A program made the translations under genes and the position numbers. The notes under the pieces were generated by a model. The model searched no databases. It was not told where the DNA came from and worked only from the letters and a program-made list of their open reading frames with translations. A DNA stretch of 64,000 nt from DATDIC01 sp963777625. Lineage in GTDB: Bacteria > Pseudomonadota > Alphaproteobacteria > Acetobacterales > Acetobacteraceae. Location of the stretch: NCBI GenBank assembly GCA_963777625.1, contig CAVZRO010000009.1, positions 1 to 64,000 of the forward strand, read 5' to 3'. Below, piece by piece: positions 9,342 to 18,444 of the stretch. The number at the start of each line of letters is the position of its first letter. Position 1 is the stretch's first letter.

Positions 9342-10328
9342 TCAAATAGAGACTTGTACAACTGAGGCGGGTACTGCGTGGAACCCGTCGAAGCGCCCCG
9401 GATATGGCACAAGATTGGGGCGCTCTGCCTCGAACATCTCCCAAACCGTTTGGTCACGCAGCTCGGGATGGCGATGTGCCTTGGCATATGCAACGCACTG
9501 ATCGAGCAGCCAGGTGTTCAGTTCCTCGTAGCTCTTCACCCGCAGTCGTGGGGTAAAGAAGCGCTCCCGCACCAGCCCAACCTGATTCTCAACCTGCCCC
9601 TTCTCCCAGCCCGACGCCGGTGTGCAGGCTTCCGGTTCTACCAGATAGTGGCTGCACATTTGCAGGAAGCGGCGGTTGTAAGCGCGCTCGCGGCCGACGA
9701 AGATCGTCTCCACCGCTGTCTTCATGTTGTCGTAGATGCCGCGCCTGCAGGCGCCTTTGAAAAACCCGAACGCCCGGTCGTGGGCGTCGAACACCATCTC
9801 CTGCGTCTCACGCGGATACGCCCGCACGAACAGCATCCGACTATGGCATAGCCGCACATGGGCGACCTTCACTGTCACGGTGGCGCCGTTGATCAGCACG
9901 ATCTCGTAGCTCCAATCGAACTGATAGGCCTCGCCACGTGCGAAGCTCAGCGGAATGAATGCCCCAACTGTCGTCGTCGTCCGATCGCGCAGCCAGCCAC
10001 GGGCGTAACGTCGCGCAGCATCATAGCCACCTTCGTAGCCGGGCCCGCGCAGCTCCTCGAACACACGGATCAGCGTCAAACGCTCGCGGCGCGGTTTGCC
10101 TTCGTTCGACGCCAGCAAGCGGTCCAACGCCTCCTGCCACGGGCCAAGCCGCGGCATCGGCTGCTCCTCACGCCGGTAGCGGAACTCAGCCGCCTCTGAA
10201 CGCAGGACCTTCCGAACAACCTTCCGCGAAACGCTCAGTTCGCGGCAGATCGCCTTGATCGCCTTGCCTTGAACAAAATACGCCCGCCGGATCTTCGCGA
10301 CCGTCTCCACAACCAGCATCCCGTTCAT
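9342..10328 (-). pseudogene. istA: IS21-family IstA transposase, C-terminally truncated
   Basis: The product (328 residues against about 500 in the family) starts MNGMLVVETVAKIRRAYFVQ with the N-terminal HTH (IKAICRELSVSRKVVRKVLR). The integrase core follows: FIPLSFARGEAYQFDWSYE contains the first Asp, GIYDNMKTAV the second, and SGWEKGQVENQVGLVRERFF the Glu. It stops at 9342 shortly after GRFDGFHAVPASV, where the C-terminal beta-barrel should begin, and no istB follows. The catalytic core is intact but the element is not. The left end lies just upstream, beside the second IS66. Confidence 0.8.
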
Positions 10329-10365
10329 GGCCCCCGTGCTCCACGGAAGCCAGCCTGAACCCCTT

Positions 10366-10432
10366 CATCAGAGGGGGCCCTTTTGGACGCCGATCACCCC
10401 TCAAACGGGGTCCTTTTTCCACGCCGAAACAC
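10366..10432 (-). repeat. IS21 terminal repeats
   Basis: Upstream of istA are short repeated blocks (GGACGCCGATCACCCC, AAACGGGGTCC, then a variant CCACGCCGAAAC). Multiple terminal transposase-binding repeats of this kind are typical of IS21 ends. The IS66 remnant begins at once on the other side, so this marks the insertion point. Confidence 0.5.
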
Positions 10433-11856
10433 GCGTGACGTTCGGGCGCTCGTCGGAAAAGCTGCGCGCCGGGTCGAGCAGCTTGAGCTGACGCTCGCCG
10501 ACATCGACGAGTTGCTGGCCGAGACCGCTGCGCCCGAGAACGCGGATGGCACCGCGGTCGAGGAGGAGACGCCCGCGGACCTGCGCAAGCCGGTGCGCCG
10601 GCGGTTGCCCGAGGCGCTGCCGCGCGATGTCGTGGAGCACGCCGCACCGTGTGCCTGCCCAGCCTGCGGCGGTGCGCTGCGCAAGCTCGGCGAGGATGTG
10701 ACCGAGATCCTGGACTACGTGCCAGGCGCGTTCCGGGTGATCCACCGTGTGCGGCCGAAGCTGTCCTGCCGGGCCTGCGAGACGATCGCCCAGGCCCCCG
10801 CACCGAGCCTGCCGATCCGCCGCGGCCGTGCCGGCGCCGGCCTGCTCGCGCATGTGCTGGTGGCCAAATACTGCGACCATCTGCCGTTGCATCGGCAGGC
10901 CGAGATCTACGCACGCGAGGACATCGACCTGCCCCGCTCGACGCTGGCTGACATGGTAGGTCAGACGGCGCGACTGGTGCGGCCACTGGTCGATGCGCTG
11001 GCCCGGCATGTGATGGCAGGCGAGCGCGTGCATGCTGACGACACCGTGGTGCCGGTGCTGGAGCCGGGTCTCGGCAGGACCCGCACGGCGCGGCTTTGGA
11101 CCTATGTTCGCGACGACCGGCCATTCGCCGGGCCGGCTCCGCCGGCAGCGCTCTACCGGTATTCGCCGGACCGCAAGGGAGAGCACCCACGGGAGCATCT
11201 GCGGGACTTCCGCGGCATCCTCCAGGCGGACGGATATGCCGGGTATGCCGGCCTCTACGGCGATGGCCGCGTGGTCGAAGCCGCCTGCATGGCGCATGCC
11301 CGGCGCAAGTTCTGGGATGTGCATGAGGCAACCAAGTCCCCGCTCGCTCGCGAGGCGCTGGATCGGATCACTGCCCTCTATCGGATCGAGGACGGGATTC
11401 GCCGCCGCCCGCCGGATCAGCGCCTGCGCACCAGGGCCGCGCATGCCGCGCCGCTAATGGAAGGGCTGCACGATCGGCTGGAGGCGGCGCGGTCGCGCAT
11501 CTCCGGTCGCAGCGAGCTGGCAGCTGCGATCCGTTACTCCTTGTCGCGTTGGAATGCGCTGACGCTGATATTGCGAGACGGTCGTGCCTGCATCGACAAC
11601 TCGGCGGCCGAGCGCGCCATGCGACCGCCCTCGGCAGGCGCAACTGGACGTTCGCCGGCTGCGAGCAGGCGGAGAGCGGGCAGCGGCGATCTACAGCCTG
11701 ATCGAGACGGCCAAACTGCACGGCCTCGACCCGGAGGCCTATCTGCGCCGCGTCATCGAGCGCATCGCCGGTCATCCAGTGAACCGCGTGGCCGCGTTGC
11801 TGCGCCGGAATCTCGCCGATATCCGCCTCAGGCTCGACCAGCGCCTCGCCGCCTGA
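10433..11856 (+). pseudogene. Second IS66-family TnpC, 5'-truncated and frameshifted
   Basis: This remnant begins with FGRSSEKL in one frame and shifts at once to RRVEQLELTLADIDELL. It then reads through the zinc finger (CACPACGGALRKLG, LSCRACETIA), the DDE residues (RVHADDTVVPVLEPG, ILQADGYAGYAG) and DNSAAERAMRP. Near 11625 another indel shifts the frame; the end (RRNWTFAGCEQAGERAAAIY to LRLDQRLAA) stops at 11856. It is related to but clearly different from the IS66 at 2.8 kb. Its 5' end and tnpA/tnpB were lost where the IS21 element sits. Confidence 0.8.
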
Positions 11857-12067
11857 GCCGCCCGTCAACCATCATCTCCGCGGTGATCGGCGGACGCATA
11901 CTGCTTTGTGGGGGATGAACGGTTTGCTTTGAAGGCGCGACGCCTGCCCAACTGTGGCGGGACGGATCGGCTTTATTTTGCGGCGGCGGTGCAAAATACC
12001 GCTGAGGGTGCGCCACTATGGCCGTGACCGAAGGTCCACGTTGAACGAGCAGTTCGTCAGCACCATG

Positions 12068-13093
12068 CTACGCAGTCGCAAGCGCCAAGCGTGCCAACGC
12101 CGGAAGAGACTTCGAGCCGGTTTTCTTCATGATCGAGGCGCGATGATTTTCGACAGTGCGTTGGCTGATGCCAAGGTCCGCAGCGATATTCTTGCTCGGA
12201 TGCCCGGCGAGTACCAGTTCCATGATCTGGCGCTGTCGCGACGTGAGGCGCGCGACCCGTCCCGCGGCATCCTCGCGCCGGGCGGATAGCTTTGTGGCAT
12301 CCCCTGAATGTTCGAGGACGCTCTTGATGGCGGCGAGAAGGTCGCTGCGGCTGATCGGCTTCTCGATAAAGTCCGACGCACCGGCCTTCATCGCTAGAAC
12401 CGCCATCGGTACGTCGCTATTGCCGGTGATCATGATAGAGGGCAGCCCGCGGCCAGCCTCGCGAAGACGCTGCAGCAATTCGAGCCCGCTCATTCCGGGT
12501 AGGTAGGCATCGATCAAGAGGCATGCTTCGCGGCCGGGATGGTAGGCCTCGAGGAATGTCTCACAATCCGCAAAATCCTCGACGATCCGGCCATCTTCCT
12601 CGAGCACGCGACGAATCCCCTCGCGTACATGGCGGTCGTCGTCGACAACGAAGATGACCGGCGTCCCGGAACTTCCGGCCGGTTCGGTAGAGCGCGGATC
12701 ACCTGAGTGCGCCGTAGGTGCCAATCTACCGAGGCAATGTTGGATAACCTGTGCCAACTCCTTCGACTTCACCGGTTTGTTGAGCTGGACGCAATTCTGG
12801 AGAGCAATATCGCGCAGCGTTCCTGTCGATATGTCGCCGGTCAGGACTATGACGGGGATCTCGCGATGAAGCCTTTCCCGCAGCTTCGCCGCGAGCTGAA
12901 GTCCGTCCATACCGTTCGGCAGATTGTAGTCGGCAAGCATGAGATCAGGTCGGTCAGTCGCCCGCGCCACCAATTCCAACGCTGCGACGCCGTTCGGCGC
13001 TGTCGTCACCCGATGGCCCTCTTCTTTGAGGACGAGTTCCAGCAGTTCGGACACCTCAGGATCGTCCTCGACCACCAGGATCGCGCCAGTACC
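12068..13093 (-). CDS. REC-REC-LuxR (FixJ-type) output region, split off the upstream hybrid kinase
   Basis: This frame encodes a receiver domain (AILVVEDDPEVSELLEL, acceptor Asp in LMLADYNLPNGMDG, Lys in LNKPVKS), then a second receiver (VIFVVDDDRHVREG, Asp in LLIDAYLPGMSG, Lys in FIEKPISR), and a LuxR/FixJ HTH at the end (LTSRQRQIMELVLAGHPSKN, ISQRTVENHRASIMKK, KSLPALARLALA). The HTH is closest in style to FixJ, which ends KSLPHLVRMALA. No good start codon or Shine-Dalgarno precedes the first receiver. Deleting the T after GTAC at 13088-13093 would join it in frame to the histidine kinase as one hybrid protein. The true gene end is therefore here and the frame break is either a mutation or a sequence error. 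Confidence 0.75.
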   Translation of the reverse strand, partial: GTGAILVVEDDPEVSELLELVLKEEGHRVTTAPNGVAALELVARATDRPDLMLADYNLPNGMDGLQLAAKLRERLHREIPVIVLTGDISTGTLRDIALQNCVQLNKPVKSKELAQVIQHCLGRLAPTAHSGDPRSTEPAGSSGTPVIFVVDDDRHVREGIRRVLEEDGRIVEDFADCETFLEAYHPGREACLLIDAYLPGMSGLELLQRLREAGRGLPSIMITGNSDVPMAVLAMKAGASDFIEKPISRSDLLAAIKSVLEHSGDATKLSARREDAAGRVARLTSRQRQIMELVLAGHPSKNIAADLGISQRTVENHRASIMKKTGSKSLPALARLALATA

Positions 13094-16000
13094 GACGAAC
13101 CTTTTCAGCGGTCGCGCCTTCCGGGGTGCGCTGATGGCGCTCCCGCTCCGATCCGATCTCGCCCGGAGGGAGCATGACATCGATGGCGAAGACCGAGCCC
13201 TTGCCCAGTTGCGAGTGCACACGGACCTGATGCTCCAGCAAATTCCCCAGGCGTTGCACGATAGAGAGTCCGAGCCCGAGGCCACGACCCCGCTCGCGTG
13301 CGGGATTGTCGAGTTGATGGTACTCCTCGAAGATCGCTTGAAGCTCCGCTTCCGGAATGCCGATTCCGGTGTCCCAGATCTCGATGCTGAGTATTCCCGG
13401 GTGCCTTCGGCAACCGAGCAGTATCTTGCCGTGCCTGGTGTATTTCATGGCGTTCGAGAGCAGGTTGCGGATCATCTGCTCGAGCAGCCGCGGATCACTG
13501 CGTATCAAAAGGCTGCACGGGACCACGCGCAAGCTCAGTCCCTGTGCTTGGGCGTGATAGTGGAACTCATCCTTCAACCGGTGAAGCAGATCCTCGATCC
13601 GGAAACTGACAATATCGGGGTGGACCGTGCCAGCCTCGATCTGGTTCAGGTCGAGTAAGGCGTTTAGCATGCCCGACATGGCGGCCAATGTCTCGTCCAG
13701 ACGTGCAACCAGGTCCTGCGCTCTCTTCCCTTCGACGACCTTCGCCAGTAGTCCCTGAAGCAGAGCAAGTGTTTGAAGTGGCTGACGGAGGTCATGGCTC
13801 GCCACAGCGAGAAAGCGCGATTTCGCGACATTGGCCAATTGTGCCTGCTGCTGGGCCGCCTCTAACGCGTCCGCCGTGCGTCTTCGCTCGGTGATGTCAG
13901 CGAAGGTAATGACCACGCCCTCGACGCTGTTGTCTTGGGTGCGATAGGGAAGTATGCGGCGGAGATACCAGGCGCCGCTCCGCGCTTCGATCTCGCGCTC
14001 GATCGGTAGCAGGCGCTGCAGCACTGCTCGGGCATCGGCCGGGAGACCACCGTCGGCAGCCAGCGAGCTGAGGTCCGCGAGCGGTCGACCGATATCGCCT
14101 GAGATGATACTGAAGAGGGACGTGGTCGCCGGTGTAAAGAAGCGAATATTAAGACCGGTGTCCAGGAAAAGTGTTGCCACATCGGTGCTGTACAGGACAT
14201 TTTGCAGATCATTGGACGTCGTGCGCTGCTGCTCCAGAGTCTCCTGGAGCTGGCCGTTGAGGGCGGCAAGTTCCTCGTTGAGCGACTGCAACTCTTCCTT
14301 CGAGGCCAGCAGCTCCTCGTTCGTCGATTGAAATTCCTCATTGACCGATAACGCCTCTTCGTTGATTGCCTTCTGCTCTTCATTCGACGTCTCAAGGTCG
14401 CGGATAGCACCCTGGAGCTCAGCTCTGGTGGCTTCGAGCTCCTGCTCGAGCTCGGCAATTCGCGGAATATCTCGTGGAGTAGTCGCGCCGCCTCGCTTGC
14501 TCTCGGGCTTCGGCTCATCGATGAAGCAAATCAACAGCAGCTCCTCGCCGTCGCCTACAACCGGCTGTGCGACAATATTGAACGAGAGCGTGTTGCCGCC
14601 ATGGTTCATTCGACCGCCGGCGACGATGCTGCGCGCGTTCTCTTGACGGGCTTGCTGGATTGCCGAACGCAGCTTGATACGCAACTCCGGGCGCGCCATG
14701 GCGAGCAAATCGTGAGTAGGATGCCCCGATGGGACGCGCAGATAACGGTCCGTTGGCCCCAGAGAATAGAGACACTCATGTCTGCCGTTGATCAATACCG
14801 CTGCCGGCGCATAAGTCTCCAACACCAGACGTCGGCAAAGTTCGGCGAGAGTGATTTGGCGCGACAGCACGTCACCTTGTCGCCGGCGTGCGGGTACCCG
14901 CACATCGTCGCCGGAGCTGATCGAAACCCCAAGCCCTCCTGGCCGGCTGCGACCGATGTGTCGATAAAGCCGCTCGGACTTGGAGATCACCTCGAAGCGG
15001 CGGTCGTCGCTGCCGATCGTCTCCGCGCTGCCAAGAAGGAGAATACCGCCCTCGCGCAGTGCGAAATCGAGAAGCGACACAACCTTTGCCTGTGCCTCAG
15101 GGCGAAGATAGATCAGAAGGTTCCGGCAGGAAACCAGGTCGAGGCGCGAGAATGGCGGATCGGCCAGCACGTCCTGCACCGTGAACACCACCACCGCGCG
15201 CAGCTCCGGCGAAATCCTGTAGCCGTGATCCTCCTTCGTGAAGAAGCGGGCAAGTCTTGTCGGCGATACGTCCGCCTCGATCGTCCCAGGATAAAGGCCC
15301 TCCCGCGCACTAGCCACGGCATCCGGATCGACATCGGAGGCGAAGACCTGCAGTTTGATATCGCGCTTCGCCGTTCTGATCTGCTCGCGGAAGAGCATGG
15401 CAAGGGAATAGGTTTCTTCGCCCGTGCTACACCCGGCAATCCAGATGCGGATTGGGTGATCGGCTGTGCTGCTGCGCACCAGGTCGGGAACAGTCTTCTC
15501 CGCCAGAAGATCGAACACTTTCCGATCACGAAAGAAGCCGGTGACATTAATAAGCAGATCCTTAGCGAGAAGGTGGAGCTCACTGGGGTCGTTCCGCAGA
15601 ACGTCGAGATACCGACCCATGTCACCGGTCTCGATCCCTGCCATCACCATGCGCCGTTCGATCCGCCGCTGCAGCGTACCCGGTTTGTAAAGCCTGAAAT
15701 CGTGGGCGGTCTTCGTGCGCAGAAGCTCGATGATCTCGGGCAGCCAATCCTGCGTTGTATCCGGCGAGGGCAGATCGTTCTGCTTGCGCGGGAAGGCTTT
15801 GCGCCAGTCGTATTTGGCGAGCGCCTCGGAAATCCCGGCCGCCGGCAGCACAAGATCCACGCAACCCGTCGCGACCGCACTGCGCGGCATTCCATCATAG
15901 CCGGCCTCGTCGGGATCCTGCGCGATAACGAGGCCGCCGTTTTGCTTCACGGCTTTCAGCCCAAGGCTGCCGTCCGTCCCCGTTCCCGAAAGGATCACAC

Positions 16001-16454
16001 AGATGGCGCGCGCACCGCATTCCTCGGCCAACGAGTGCAGCAGGAAGTCGAACGGCAGGCGGGTACCGTGACGCACATGAGGTCGTGACAGGTGCAGGGC
16101 GCCGTCGCTGATAGCGAGATAGGTTCCGGGTGGGATGACATAGAGGTGGTCGCGCTTGACCAGCATCCCATCCGTGGCTTGCCGCACACTCATCGACGTG
16201 TGGTCGGCCAGCAGGTCCACCATCATGCTTTCGTGGGTCGGATCGAGATGCTGGACCAGGATGAATGCCATGCCGTTGGCGGCAGGCAGCGCGTCCACGA
16301 GCTTCCGGCAGGCATCCAGGCCGCCCGCCGACGCGCCTATGCCGACGACCGGGAAGTCGCCAGGGCCATGAGCAGGCCTGCGAGCCGGCAAAGGGCGTCG
16401 GCTCGATGTCGGTGGGGTTTTGGTCTGATGCGGAGCGTCTTCTGGCATTTGCAC
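13056..16454 (-). CDS. CheB-CheR-PAS-histidine kinase (large multidomain sensor)
   Basis: This 1132-residue cytoplasmic signalling protein starts MQMPEDAPHQ. Residues 33-215 are a CheB methylesterase with the catalytic triad Ser in GIGASAGG (about 38), His in VQHLDP (about 66) and Asp in GTGTDGS (about 156). CheR methyltransferase follows (245-490; SAM motif IWIAGCSTGEETYS). Then come a PAS-like piece, a long coiled coil (about 655-745, repeats of LNEELAALNGQ type), a second PAS, HisKA (FLAVASHDLRQPLQ, His about 887) and HATPase (MIRNLLSNAMKY, WDTGIGIP, GLGLGLSIV). No transmembrane segment is visible. The end after LPPGE is probably an artefact of a frameshift that separates it from the receiver domains downstream. 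A FixJ-like box lies in the divergent promoter at 16597. Confidence 0.85.
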   Translation of the reverse strand: MQMPEDAPHQTKTPPTSSRRPLPARRPAHGPGDFPVVGIGASAGGLDACRKLVDALPAANGMAFILVQHLDPTHESMMVDLLADHTSMSVRQATDGMLVKRDHLYVIPPGTYLAISDGALHLSRPHVRHGTRLPFDFLLHSLAEECGARAICVILSGTGTDGSLGLKAVKQNGGLVIAQDPDEAGYDGMPRSAVATGCVDLVLPAAGISEALAKYDWRKAFPRKQNDLPSPDTTQDWLPEIIELLRTKTAHDFRLYKPGTLQRRIERRMVMAGIETGDMGRYLDVLRNDPSELHLLAKDLLINVTGFFRDRKVFDLLAEKTVPDLVRSSTADHPIRIWIAGCSTGEETYSLAMLFREQIRTAKRDIKLQVFASDVDPDAVASAREGLYPGTIEADVSPTRLARFFTKEDHGYRISPELRAVVVFTVQDVLADPPFSRLDLVSCRNLLIYLRPEAQAKVVSLLDFALREGGILLLGSAETIGSDDRRFEVISKSERLYRHIGRSRPGGLGVSISSGDDVRVPARRRQGDVLSRQITLAELCRRLVLETYAPAAVLINGRHECLYSLGPTDRYLRVPSGHPTHDLLAMARPELRIKLRSAIQQARQENARSIVAGGRMNHGGNTLSFNIVAQPVVGDGEELLLICFIDEPKPESKRGGATTPRDIPRIAELEQELEATRAELQGAIRDLETSNEEQKAINEEALSVNEEFQSTNEELLASKEELQSLNEELAALNGQLQETLEQQRTTSNDLQNVLYSTDVATLFLDTGLNIRFFTPATTSLFSIISGDIGRPLADLSSLAADGGLPADARAVLQRLLPIEREIEARSGAWYLRRILPYRTQDNSVEGVVITFADITERRRTADALEAAQQQAQLANVAKSRFLAVASHDLRQPLQTLALLQGLLAKVVEGKRAQDLVARLDETLAAMSGMLNALLDLNQIEAGTVHPDIVSFRIEDLLHRLKDEFHYHAQAQGLSLRVVPCSLLIRSDPRLLEQMIRNLLSNAMKYTRHGKILLGCRRHPGILSIEIWDTGIGIPEAELQAIFEEYHQLDNPARERGRGLGLGLSIVQRLGNLLEHQVRVHSQLGKGSVFAIDVMLPPGEIGSERERHQRTPEGATAEKVRRYWRDPGGRGRS

Positions 16455-16596
16455 TTTGTTTTGGGGCTAGCTTCCCGTCGGAGGCACAACTTGATGATAC
16501 CGCGGTTTCTCCAGCGAGGCGATAGTTGAATTGTGGGGATGCGGCGTCGAGCGTGGTACGACGGATGCCAGTCAGTCGAACGGGCATCGATCTGAG

Positions 16597-16610
16597 TAGT
16601 TTCCGAGCCT
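16597..16610 (+). promoter_or_regulatory. FixJ-like box 1
   Basis: TAGTTTCCGAGCCT, pointing to the coupled small ORF and response regulator at 16762. TACAAT (16634-16639) begins 27 bases after TTCCGA, so the box would sit near -40, a typical activator position. The interval 16455-16761 otherwise holds only the two divergent leaders. Confidence 0.6.
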
Positions 16611-16761
16611 ACTTTCAGCGATCCTCTGTTAGCTACAATGGCGCTGGCGGGGTTTCAGGGGGCGTGCGGACGGCTGGCTGCACCACCACGTCTCATCCAA
16701 CCTAGCACCTATACAGCACGCCGGAACTGACGCTCGAGCTTGGCCAAAACGTGGAGATCCG

Positions 16762-17022
16762 ATGATGCATCCGACGCACAACACCCCGTCCGAGAACATC
16801 CAGGCGCAGTCCGCGGAACTTCTGAACAAGCGCTTGGCGCGTCTGCTGCTCCCGGATATCGCCCACGGGTCGGATCGAAAATTCGAAGCTCACTCGAGTG
16901 GGGATGCTTCTCCCGCTCAGCGGTCCAAACCGACCGATATACCCAGCACCACATGGAATCTGGCCGATCAGGTTGCAAGCTGGGTGAACGAAGGAGGCGC
17001 GGGAGGGGAGCTGAAACGATGA
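16762..17022 (+). CDS. Small hypothetical protein coupled to a response regulator
   Basis: This is an 86-residue, soluble, polar protein (MMHPTHNTPSENIQAQSAEL to EGGAGGELKR) with a predicted helix at QAQSAELLNKRLARLLLPDI and a second at TTWNLADQVASWVNE. I do not recognise a family. It ends in ATGA: its stop at 17020-17022 overlaps the start of the response regulator by four bases, which argues that it is translated. GGAG lies about eight bases before the ATG. Its position suggests a partner or regulator of that receiver, such as a NepR-like or phosphatase-type helper, but this is inference from context only. Confidence 0.6.
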   Translation: MMHPTHNTPSENIQAQSAELLNKRLARLLLPDIAHGSDRKFEAHSSGDASPAQRSKPTDIPSTTWNLADQVASWVNEGGAGGELKR

Positions 17023-17384
17023 GCGCGCTCCGCATCATGGTGGTGGAGGATAACGTCGTGATCGGCGAGTTGCTCGCCGAGATGCTCGCGGAAATGGGTC
17101 ATGACGTATGCGCGATCGAGGCCACCGAGGCGGATGCCATCGCCGCCGCGGCTCGATGCCGACCAGACCTGATGATCGTCGATGTACAGCTGAGGGATGG
17201 ATGCGGCGTCTCTGCCGTCGAGCAAATCGTCCGCACCGGGCCCGTTCCACACGTGTTCATCAGCGGCGATACTGCATGGGTTCAGATGTTCAAGCCAGGT
17301 GCGGTTGTGCTGCAGAAGCCTTTTGCTGAAGCTGATGTGATTCGCGCCATGACACGTGCAGTCGGGGCTGCGGTCATAGTTTGA
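17019..17384 (+). CDS. Single-domain response regulator
   Basis: This 121-residue stand-alone receiver has no output domain. It starts MSALRIMVVEDNVVIGELLA (acidic pair ED), the acceptor Asp is in LMIVDVQLRDGCG (about residue 53), the conserved Thr/Ser is in VFISGDTAW and the Lys in VVLQKPFAEADV. Such proteins pass phosphate in a relay or act by protein contact. It is translated from the ATGA overlap with the upstream small ORF and lies divergently to the CheB-CheR-kinase, so both are probably part of one relay under FixJ-like box 1. Confidence 0.85.
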   Translation: MSALRIMVVEDNVVIGELLAEMLAEMGHDVCAIEATEADAIAAAARCRPDLMIVDVQLRDGCGVSAVEQIVRTGPVPHVFISGDTAWVQMFKPGAVVLQKPFAEADVIRAMTRAVGAAVIV

Positions 17385-17520
17385 GCGGACGAGACGGCCG
17401 CCGCCCCACATGGTAGCGGCACAATGCGCGTCGGCGGTCATGCTGAGGACTTCCGCGCTGTGGATATCAGCCCGCGACGCGCAACCCATCACGTCAGTGC
17501 AAATGGGACAGCTGAGTAGG

Positions 17521-17534
17521 TAGCTTCCGAGGCT
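17521..17534 (+). promoter_or_regulatory. FixJ-like box 2
   Basis: TAGCTTCCGAGGCT, pointing to the gene at 17582. TACAAT at 17552-17557 begins 21 bases after TTCCGA, about five shorter than at the other sites. Confidence 0.55.
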
Positions 17535-17581
17535 TACGCACCACGCCGTCGTACAATATCTTTAGGTTCCGCTAGGTTCGA

Positions 17582-18151
17582 TTGCAACGGGCTATGCTTC
17601 GTTCTGTGTTCTACGTGTTCGATAGCGGCGCGATGACTTTGGTGGGCAAAATGGCACGCTCTTCTGCGGTTTCATCCCTTGGATCTCAGTTCGACGACTT
17701 TCTGTTCACGCCGATCGGTGAGGAGAAAAGTGGGACGCTGCTCAGCGTGCTTTCAGCGCTGGCGCGACTGGATCTCGACCCCTGGCAGGAGGCCGCCAAG
17801 CTAGCTGGGTTGCCGCAAGAAGCGGCGACCCGGAGATTGGCCTCGTTGATTGCTGCACTACCTGCCGGGTTATCGCCGCACCCAGACCACTCGACGAATG
17901 CTGCTCGTTTAATCGCGCTCCTGCCGCGCCGGGCTAGTTCGAATAACATACGGTTGCTCGAGACGGTGCGCGGCGCCAAGGGCGTGGGCAACGTCCGCGC
18001 TTTCATTGTCATAGCCATTATGGCGTTCGTGCTGGGCGCCCAATGCATCATGGCAAGCCGTCAACCACCGAGGCAGGCTGACGCCAGTCATGTGCCGGCA
18101 GCCTCCAGTTCGGACGTTTTACAAACGCCATTCCCGGGTTCTGGCCAATGA
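17582..18151 (+). CDS. Hypothetical protein with a C-terminal membrane segment
   Basis: This is a product of up to 189 residues. The start is uncertain: TTG 17582, ATG 17594, or ATG 17651 (MARSSAVSSLG), which has GGTGGG nearby. The conserved-looking core is FDDFLFTPIGEEKSGTLLSV LSALARLDLDPWQEAAKLAG. After a low-complexity part there is one hydrophobic segment (VRAFIVIAIMAFVLGAQCIM, about residues 137-157) and a short polar tail. I have seen similar FLFAPIGE proteins in alphaproteobacterial stress clusters but know no function. FixJ-like box 2 lies 47 bases upstream. Confidence 0.65.
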   Translation: MQRAMLRSVFYVFDSGAMTLVGKMARSSAVSSLGSQFDDFLFTPIGEEKSGTLLSVLSALARLDLDPWQEAAKLAGLPQEAATRRLASLIAALPAGLSPHPDHSTNAARLIALLPRRASSNNIRLLETVRGAKGVGNVRAFIVIAIMAFVLGAQCIMASRQPPRQADASHVPAASSSDVLQTPFPGSGQ

Positions 18152-18285
18152 CGATCAAGCGGGCCTAGGCAAGAGGGGGTCGTGAGACCGGCGCCAAAAG
18201 ATAGCCGAATATGACCCGTCGCCATGGCGCTGGCGGGCAGGGCGCGATCGCCCAAATGCGGGGCCTCGCATCTGCGAATCCTAGG

Positions 18286-18299
18286 TAGTTTCCGAACCT
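18286..18299 (+). promoter_or_regulatory. FixJ-like box 3
   Basis: TAGTTTCCGAACCT inside a palindrome TAGGT-N9-ACCTA. It points to the slipin gene at 18445. TACATT at 18322-18327 begins 26 bases after TTCCGA. Confidence 0.6.
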
Positions 18300-18444
18300 A
18301 ACGTGGCCAGGTGGGAAGGCCTACATTCTGTGGCGGGCGGCGATAGGCCTGATCGATTAGCTCGGGCTGACGCCGACGGATCGGCAGTTTCGCTTCACCC
18401 GGAGCTACGCGAAGCCACTGTCTCGTTTTGATAGGTGCAATGAT

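Noticed and set aside
10186..11331. A 381-codon minus-strand open frame over the second IS66
   Set aside because: Arg/Pro-rich shadow of the TnpC remnant, running into the IS21 end.
14601..16088. A 495-codon plus-strand open frame opposite the CheB-CheR kinase
   Set aside because: Same reason: an antisense frame with no recognisable domain and composition dictated by the real gene.
16597..16639. EcfG (general stress sigma factor) promoter, GGAAC-N16-17-CGTT
   Set aside because: The motif holds GGAAAC only on the strand pointing away from the genes, and no CGTT is found at the right distance at the five sites.
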